DNA of 35,602 bases from an uncultured Clostridia bacterium (lineage in GTDB: Bacteria; Bacillota; Clostridia; Christensenellales; Aristaeellaceae): NCBI GenBank assembly GCA_947166385.1, contig CAMVEB010000040.1, positions 1 to 35,602 on the forward strand, written 5' to 3'. Positions 30,348 through 35,602 of the stretch are shown here, piece by piece; within the stretch, counting starts at the first letter, position 1; each line of letters opens with the position of its first letter. A program made the translations under genes and the position numbers. Under the pieces are notes generated by a model that was not told where the DNA came from, did no database searches, and worked only from the letters and a program-made list of their open reading frames with translations.

Positions 30348-31640
30348 TTACTCAAGATCAATGCGTATCGTTCTTGCTTGCTGTTCTTCTGTTACTGCCC
30401 CTTGGTTTTTAATCACGTCCGAATACAATTCTGCTTCTACGGGAATCAGAATCAATTGATCTGTTTCACCCGTGATCGTCCAATATGCATTGTAATGAAG
30501 GCTCCCATCATCATCAGGGCTATAATTCACTTCTGGATATTTCGTTTCAGCTCCTTGTGCAAAAACTGCTATTGTCCAGTTTTGCCAGTCCTCCAGGCGA
30601 AGAGGCTGATCTGAACCTGGCTTTGTAATCCGCAGTTTCATGCCGATCTGATCTGCTGAAACGGAGATGTTCTCTACATGTACCAGGAGACCATCCGGCA
30701 TTTCAAAGCTGACTGGCTGCTTTGCATGCTTTACAGGAAGCGGATCTGCAACAAAGCTGAAGGTTGCTTTTTCCTCGATCACAAAAGCATCCTGGGTTAA
30801 AAGCATTTCAATATAATCTGGATATTCCATTTCATCTTCCATGGAAGGATCATGCGGAACAGCGGCAGCAAAAGGACTAAGCATGGCTATCTGATTTAAC
30901 AGGACACGTTTTTCTTCATAAGCCTTTACAAACTGGCTTTCATAATTCTCATAATCTGAATCAGTCCATTCCGGTTCGCCAATCATGGGTTCATCCTGTG
31001 CTGTGTAATCAATAGGCCAATCGGTGTGCAGTACGTCAAACGAGATTTCCCATTTAATCTGATCATCCGTAGGATTGAATGTCACGGAATCATCAGAAAG
31101 AATCACATCAACGCCTATATTATCAAAATCATAAGCAACGTCTGGTTCCATGCAGGGAATCCAGAATCCATCGTCCATAATAACGCTCGAATGTGTGATA
31201 AAAGTATGAAGCTCTTTGTCACCGTGTGTTGCTGTAATACGAGGAATGATGAAGACCGGATCTGCATTTTCCTTTGGAATGATGGACATGGTGAATGTCA
31301 TTTTCATTCCGTCAAACACCGCTTCATGAATTGTGGCAGAGAAATACTTTCCGTCCCAGGTCTGGTTGAGTGCCATAATGCTATCCACATATGCCTGGTT
31401 TGCTGACTGATCCGGATGATACTCCAGAATGCCAAATCCATTGGTAAGCGCAAATGCAGTAATGGTAATCAGCATCAGTGCTGCTATCAGCACGGCTACT
31501 ACTGAAATCTTCTTTTTCACTTTTGTACCTCCTGTCGCGTTTTCAAAGAACTGATCGCGCTGCCAGGAAGTCGTATTCAGTCCAGAAAGCTCCGCATTCA
31601 GCGAATGCTGAATCTGCTGTTCCAATCTCTTATCCTTCAT
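30348..31640 (-). CDS. Membrane anti-sigma-like protein B (430 aa, DUF4179-like)
   Basis: A 430-residue single-pass protein with a short cytoplasmic head (SWQRDQFFENATGGTKVKKK), membrane segment about 45-66 and an extracytoplasmic part of beta-rich segments (TWDGKYFSATIHEAVFDGMK; MTFTMSIIPKENADPVFIIP; VENISVSADQIGMKLRI), which resembles DUF4179 anti-sigma-linked proteins rather than the PepSY-type sensors of the neighbours. The head lacks the PFLAQR motif. It overlaps the sigma gene by 11 bases, so the pairing is firm although the sensor type differs. Confidence 0.75.
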   Translation of the reverse strand: MKDKRLEQQIQHSLNAELSGLNTTSWQRDQFFENATGGTKVKKKISVVAVLIAALMLITITAFALTNGFGILEYHPDQSANQAYVDSIMALNQTWDGKYFSATIHEAVFDGMKMTFTMSIIPKENADPVFIIPRITATHGDKELHTFITHSSVIMDDGFWIPCMEPDVAYDFDNIGVDVILSDDSVTFNPTDDQIKWEISFDVLHTDWPIDYTAQDEPMIGEPEWTDSDYENYESQFVKAYEEKRVLLNQIAMLSPFAAAVPHDPSMEDEMEYPDYIEMLLTQDAFVIEEKATFSFVADPLPVKHAKQPVSFEMPDGLLVHVENISVSADQIGMKLRITKPGSDQPLRLEDWQNWTIAVFAQGAETKYPEVNYSPDDDGSLHYNAYWTITGETDQLILIPVEAELYSDVIKNQGAVTEEQQARTIRIDLE

Positions 31641-32157
31641 ATGTCACACCTCCCGTCAGCTCGACCTTCAGGAGTGATTCCGCTTTTTTCAGCCTGCGTT
31701 GCACCGTTGTCTGTGATGCCCCAATCACCTCGGCTGTTTCCTGCATCGTCAGCCCCTGAAAGTAGTAGAGAAGAATGACCTGTTTGTATCTGTCCGGCAG
31801 GTCCATGATCGTCAGCGTAAGGGTACGATCCTCCGGTTCCACAGCAATCAACTGGGACGGCAGTTCATCCAGCACCTTGTTCCGATCGATATGACGGAAC
31901 CATGCGGAACGCCTGTAATCTTTGCAGGTGTTGATCGCTATGCGTAAAAGCCACGCTTTATCGTTGGTAATACTTTTCCGTTCATAATCATCCATGTGCT
32001 TCCAGGCCTTGATCCAGGTGTCCTGTGTCGCGTCTTCAGCCTGGTTCTGATCGGACAGATAGAGAAAACAAGTCCGTAAAATCGAATCAGAATAGTCTTC
32101 GATCCATTGATTCAGTTTCTGTTCACGGATCATGCCGGGTACCGCAGCACGTTCCAT
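31630..32157 (-). CDS. ECF RNA polymerase sigma factor B
   Basis: A 175-residue ECF sigma factor, somewhat diverged from the other three: region 2 has DQNQAEDATQDTWIKAWKHM and KAWLLRIAINTCKD, region 4 has RYKQVILLYYFQGLTMQETA and SQTTVQRRLKKAESLLK. Start ATG 32157 behind a GGGGGTG ribosome site. A candidate own-promoter lies at 32184-32210. Its partner has a different sensor from the other cassettes. Confidence 0.9.
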   Translation of the reverse strand: MERAAVPGMIREQKLNQWIEDYSDSILRTCFLYLSDQNQAEDATQDTWIKAWKHMDDYERKSITNDKAWLLRIAINTCKDYRRSAWFRHIDRNKVLDELPSQLIAVEPEDRTLTLTIMDLPDRYKQVILLYYFQGLTMQETAEVIGASQTTVQRRLKKAESLLKVELTGGVTYEG

Positions 32158-32183
32158 CTCCGATCACCCCCTTCACCCTTAAT

Positions 32184-32210
32184 GACGAGAAGCACATCGT
32201 CAATTATTCA
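32184..32210 (-). promoter_or_regulatory. Candidate ECF-type promoter of sigma factor B
   Basis: On the minus strand TGAA (32207-32210), 19 bases, CGTC (32184-32187). The same elements and spacing precede factor C; CGTC before an ECF gene is a common ECF -10 motif. Confidence 0.4.
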
Positions 32211-32297
32211 CATCTCAGAAGTTTTTGCAAAAAAATGTGGAAATGACTGCGTAATCTCACGCAGCCACTTCCATCAAAATATTGTCATCTGGATTAT

Positions 32298-35063
32298 TCA
32301 TCCGTTCCCTGACAGTTCCAATTTGACTGTGAGCACATTGCCGTCTTCGTCCAGAATTGCGTATCCCTTCGGATTCCAGGCATTGAAATCGTCATCCCAG
32401 ATATTGAAATTGACCCACCACACATGCTTCCCATAGTTTTTCCCTGTATCAGGATTGATCTCATCGTTCAACAAAGTACTACCGATTTTTGTACTGTCGA
32501 CCCACTCTTTGCCCATTTCCGCATCTGCAATCTCATGGAAAGCACTGAGAGCGATCTCGCCGATTTCTTTCTGTGATTTTCTGTCCCGATCGGGGAATAC
32601 CGGATATTGAAGACCGGGCTGCTTCAGTTGCTCTTCCGAAGCATAGTAAAGATAACGAACAATCTGGTATTCCTGTGGCCAGAACTCAGACTCTCCGAAA
32701 GCTTCAAGCCAGTCTTTCTCCATGGCCGGATAATCATCCATCGTCATTACATGCGTGAAGAAAAGCTTATCCAGTTGATCCCAGAATTCCTGCGGAGCAA
32801 AATCCATTCCCCAGAACCAGGGCTTTCCATCCGGAAGCGGTGTCGGCGTTGGTGCAGGTACAAACTCGTTTGATTCTCCGGTGTTTTTCGGTTTTTCCTC
32901 TGTCGATACAGAATCCATTTCCTCACAGCGCAACACAAACCCGTTCTGATCCAGCTCTACCTCATAGCTCTTCATACCTTTCCAGCGCCCAATGTAGCGA
33001 ATTACAAGCCCATCCTGCTGTAATTCCCAGTTGTCAGTGTTATCCACATCCAGTTCCGGTTCATCCAGCCACATGTCCCCGAACTTGTGTGTGATGGCAA
33101 CCTTCGCCATATAAGGAGCACCGAGCATTTCCAGTTCCATCTTTCGCCAGGTTTCCGGCATGGAATACAATACATATTGGGGAGTGTAATCAGTTTTGAA
33201 CTGTTCTGTAAAGACGACATCCCCGGTTTCAGCATCAATCCCTACGACCGGCTCATCCGCTTCATCAGTTAGGATTCGCATAATCCAGACCGGATGAGGT
33301 TGCGCGTCAACCAACACACAGGTGTTCACTTCAGCCGTACGCTTTCCGGTTGCCTGCATTCCAAGCTCCTGTGCCCGCCCGTGTTGGATCTTCACAGAGG
33401 ATTCTTCCGGGTAATGGGTAGCTTTCAGCAGTCGTCCTCCAATTTGCAATGGGTCCAGCCCGGACATGTCCTCTTCCAGCCGGATCCAGACAGACTGCTC
33501 CCACTGACCGAAGTATCCATTTGCCTGACCATACCGTTTCCATAGATTATCCCCGTTCAGTATTTCGGTATCTGCGTTGATTTCACCAACAATGCCATCC
33601 ATCGATACAACAGCGCTCACATTGCCCAGATGGATATCTTTTGCTTTGAATGTCACATTCCAGCGCTTATAGCCTTCAGCTCTTATCTCGTATTTTTCTT
33701 CATCCATCAAATCCAGATCAGGATATTTTTCTCTGATGGCGTTAACGGCTAATTGAATGATTTCACTCCTGCGAAGGATTCCTTCCCATGCCTTTTCATA
33801 GGCATCAACAGGTACATATGCAAAAGCAATTGAATCATCCAGGCCCTGTTTCCGGGAATCCAGTATGGTGCCGGTTGCACTGTCCACAGACACTGCAAAG
33901 AAGCCCGCTGTATTATCGGCAATTCCTTCATTTGAAGGCTTGATTACAAATGAAACCATCCAAATTCTTTGCCCTTCATATTCAGTCAGTACCGCTCCGT
34001 CCAGCGCTGCGCGTGAATCCTGCAGGGCTTCTTTCGCTTTTTGAATCGCGGTCTCCCTTGAAATATCCTTTTCGCCGGGTACAGGATACTCTGTCATTCG
34101 GAATGCTTTCAGCGCCTGTGCCTCCCGGCTGGTCGGATCAATTTCCGCGCCTTGCAGCATTTCATGCAGTCTCTGCCAGGCTTCCTGCGGCCACTGCCCA
34201 TAGTTCCATGAATAGACCGTATTAAAATGGCTCAGAAGTTCATCGCCGGTATAGGATTGGGACCAATCATGGATATTGGCACTGACAAAGACTGTCCCTT
34301 CAGGATCATTATCGCAGAAACTGATATAGTACTGCCCGTGATCTATATCCTTTGGTTCCAGTGAGAAACTCCATCCGGCACTGGTGGGATCGTCAGGGTT
34401 TTCCACATAGAACTGGCGGCTCAGTTGCCATATACTCCGATCTTCCAGCGACAATTCCTGACCATATGCTTCACGGATTTTCCGGAATGCAAAGGCTTCC
34501 GCATCCGCGTATTTCATGTTACCTTCTCCCGGCAACCGGGTCAGATGCGTTTCATGGAAGCCGATTCTTACCATCAGATCCTCATACCAGTCCTGCTGTT
34601 CCAGTGTCCAGGTGTAATAGTTTCCTCCAAAGGCCTGACGGCAGATCTCCATAATTGTTTCTTCTTCATAATATCCCTGGCCGTTTTGCAGAGCCTGCAT
34701 AATCCGGTTGTTTTCTTCCAGTGTAATCCCGTTTTCATTCATGCTGCGTACCAGTTCTGCCAGCTCTTCCGCATTGTATATCTTGTTAACTCCCACACTG
34801 GCGTCGTTGTCAACTGCCAGCGGAACAGCAACCTGTTCAACAATCTCCTGATGGGTCAGCAGCGTTACCGCCAAAGCAACCGCCGCAATCAACATCAACA
34901 CAATCACCAGAACCAGTCCGGTTGACAGTTTTTTCTTCACTTTTGTTTCTCCTTCCGCAGCACGGGCGGAGACACGCTGAAACAGCCAGGGATCACCGTT
35001 CAGTCCGGACAGCGTAGAATCAATTGCCTTGTGCATTTTAGCTCTGTTCAGATCCTCACGCAT
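32298..35063 (-). CDS. Membrane anti-sigma-like protein A with giant sensor (921 aa)
   Basis: A 921-residue single-pass protein: head with DPWLFQR (24-30) and KVKKKL, membrane segment about 46-68, then some 850 extracytoplasmic residues. The first outer module (ELAELVRSMNENGITLEENN; WTLEQQDWYEDLMVRIG) matches protein C; several PepSY-like units follow (ISRETAIQKAKEALQ ... FAVSVDSATGTILD; VVSMDGIVGEI; VVGIDAETGDVVF). A Pro-rich linker PAPTPTPLPDG separates a final domain with tryptophan-rich segments and a last PepSY-like end. ATG 35063 overlaps the sigma gene by 8 bases; the open frame runs further upstream without a ribosome site. Confidence 0.75.
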   Translation of the reverse strand: MREDLNRAKMHKAIDSTLSGLNGDPWLFQRVSARAAEGETKVKKKLSTGLVLVIVLMLIAAVALAVTLLTHQEIVEQVAVPLAVDNDASVGVNKIYNAEELAELVRSMNENGITLEENNRIMQALQNGQGYYEEETIMEICRQAFGGNYYTWTLEQQDWYEDLMVRIGFHETHLTRLPGEGNMKYADAEAFAFRKIREAYGQELSLEDRSIWQLSRQFYVENPDDPTSAGWSFSLEPKDIDHGQYYISFCDNDPEGTVFVSANIHDWSQSYTGDELLSHFNTVYSWNYGQWPQEAWQRLHEMLQGAEIDPTSREAQALKAFRMTEYPVPGEKDISRETAIQKAKEALQDSRAALDGAVLTEYEGQRIWMVSFVIKPSNEGIADNTAGFFAVSVDSATGTILDSRKQGLDDSIAFAYVPVDAYEKAWEGILRRSEIIQLAVNAIREKYPDLDLMDEEKYEIRAEGYKRWNVTFKAKDIHLGNVSAVVSMDGIVGEINADTEILNGDNLWKRYGQANGYFGQWEQSVWIRLEEDMSGLDPLQIGGRLLKATHYPEESSVKIQHGRAQELGMQATGKRTAEVNTCVLVDAQPHPVWIMRILTDEADEPVVGIDAETGDVVFTEQFKTDYTPQYVLYSMPETWRKMELEMLGAPYMAKVAITHKFGDMWLDEPELDVDNTDNWELQQDGLVIRYIGRWKGMKSYEVELDQNGFVLRCEEMDSVSTEEKPKNTGESNEFVPAPTPTPLPDGKPWFWGMDFAPQEFWDQLDKLFFTHVMTMDDYPAMEKDWLEAFGESEFWPQEYQIVRYLYYASEEQLKQPGLQYPVFPDRDRKSQKEIGEIALSAFHEIADAEMGKEWVDSTKIGSTLLNDEINPDTGKNYGKHVWWVNFNIWDDDFNAWNPKGYAILDEDGNVLTVKLELSGNG

Positions 35064-35574
35064 CCTGATCCCTCCCTTCCAGCAATTTCCGAAGCTTTTC
35101 CCGGCCTCGTCGTAATCGGTTGGATACTGATGACTGGGCAATGCCCAGCGCCTCAGCAATCTCCTCCGTGCTCATGTCCTGATAGTAATAAAGCAGTATC
35201 GCTTCCCGTATTTTCCGCGGCAGTTTCATCACAGCCAGCGACAAATCCAGATCTTCTGTATCCGGTTGTACTGTCCCAACCGGAAGCATATCAGGTGTCA
35301 CCCGGCGATCTGTGTGTTTGAACCAGCCCCCGCGCTGAAAATCTCGGCAGGTATTGACCGCAATTCTGGTCAGCCAGGTTTTTTCACTGCTGTCGCCACG
35401 AAACGAGTCAAATCCCTTGTATGCCTTTAGAAATGTTTCCTGTACAGCGTCTTCTGCCAGCGCTTGGTCCTGCAGCTGCACATAGCACAGGCGAAGAAGT
35501 GACGTCTGGTATTGTGTAATCAGTCTCTCAATGGTTTGATCCCGTCTGCTGTCCGGATCCTTGACAGCTTCCAT
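35056..35574 (-). CDS. ECF RNA polymerase sigma factor A
   Basis: A 172-residue ECF sigma factor, closest to factors C and D: region 2 with DQALAEDAVQETFLKAYKGF and KTWLTRIAVNTCRD, region 4 with KIREAILLYYYQDMSTEEIA and AQSSVSNRLRRGREKLRK. The ATG at 35574 lies eight bases after AGGAGG; the GTG three codons earlier is inside that ribosome site. Its promoter is outside the window or in the last 28 bases. Confidence 0.9.
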   Translation of the reverse strand: MEAVKDPDSRRDQTIERLITQYQTSLLRLCYVQLQDQALAEDAVQETFLKAYKGFDSFRGDSSEKTWLTRIAVNTCRDFQRGGWFKHTDRRVTPDMLPVGTVQPDTEDLDLSLAVMKLPRKIREAILLYYYQDMSTEEIAEALGIAQSSVSNRLRRGREKLRKLLEGRDQDA

Positions 35575-35602
35575 GGGTCGCACCTCCTCTCAAAGGGTTT
35601 TC

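Overview
The window looks like a chromosomal segment of an uncultured gut- or rumen-type Clostridia (Firmicutes). Supporting signs are strong AGGAGG-like ribosome binding sites, near-consensus SigA promoters, a double-glycine leader peptide, many ECF sigma factors, a GH10 xylanase-type gene and a C-GCAxxG-C-C protein. The assignment is inference; no rRNA or universal marker gene is present.

Left part (1-9400): an AAA/DUF4143 ATPase; a minus-strand cluster of an AlbA/Schlafen-type ATP-binding regulator, a DUF4160/DUF2442-HTH pair and a lipoprotein serine hydrolase; then a plus-strand run of an antitoxin with a truncated toxin remnant, a GH10 glycosidase, a GNAT acetyltransferase, an isochorismatase-like hydrolase, gene scraps, a C-GCAxxG protein and a chimeric nuclease fragment. 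The most striking signal here is a 12-bp repeat in the ATP-binding regulator gene that reappears, with the same period, around its own promoter.

Middle (9400-16200): a condensation/acetyltransferase-fold protein, then a complete minus-strand carbohydrate ABC operon (binding protein, two permeases, LacI regulator) with a consensus promoter and a palindromic operator placed at the start site.

16200-25700 is an accessory zone of decaying mobile DNA: a divergent XRE regulator with duplicated operators, a truncated excisionase-like HTH gene, a DUF3800 fragment followed by a small structured RNA on its own promoter, a broken tyrosine recombinase, RhuM, a GG-leader peptide gene, a phage-tail fragment with a -1 frameshift site, an IS21-like remnant and a second solitary copy of the same end flanking a solute-binding protein gene, a second truncated ATP-binding regulator with its own 12-bp linker repeat, an unidentified 192-residue protein, and a tRNA-Val preceded by two copies of its own 5' half.

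Right part (25700-35602): four consecutive minus-strand cassettes, each an ECF sigma factor translationally overlapping a single-pass membrane protein with a large extracytoplasmic domain. These are presumably sigma/anti-sigma pairs of one expanded family with divergent sensors. A small secreted protein follows the last pair.
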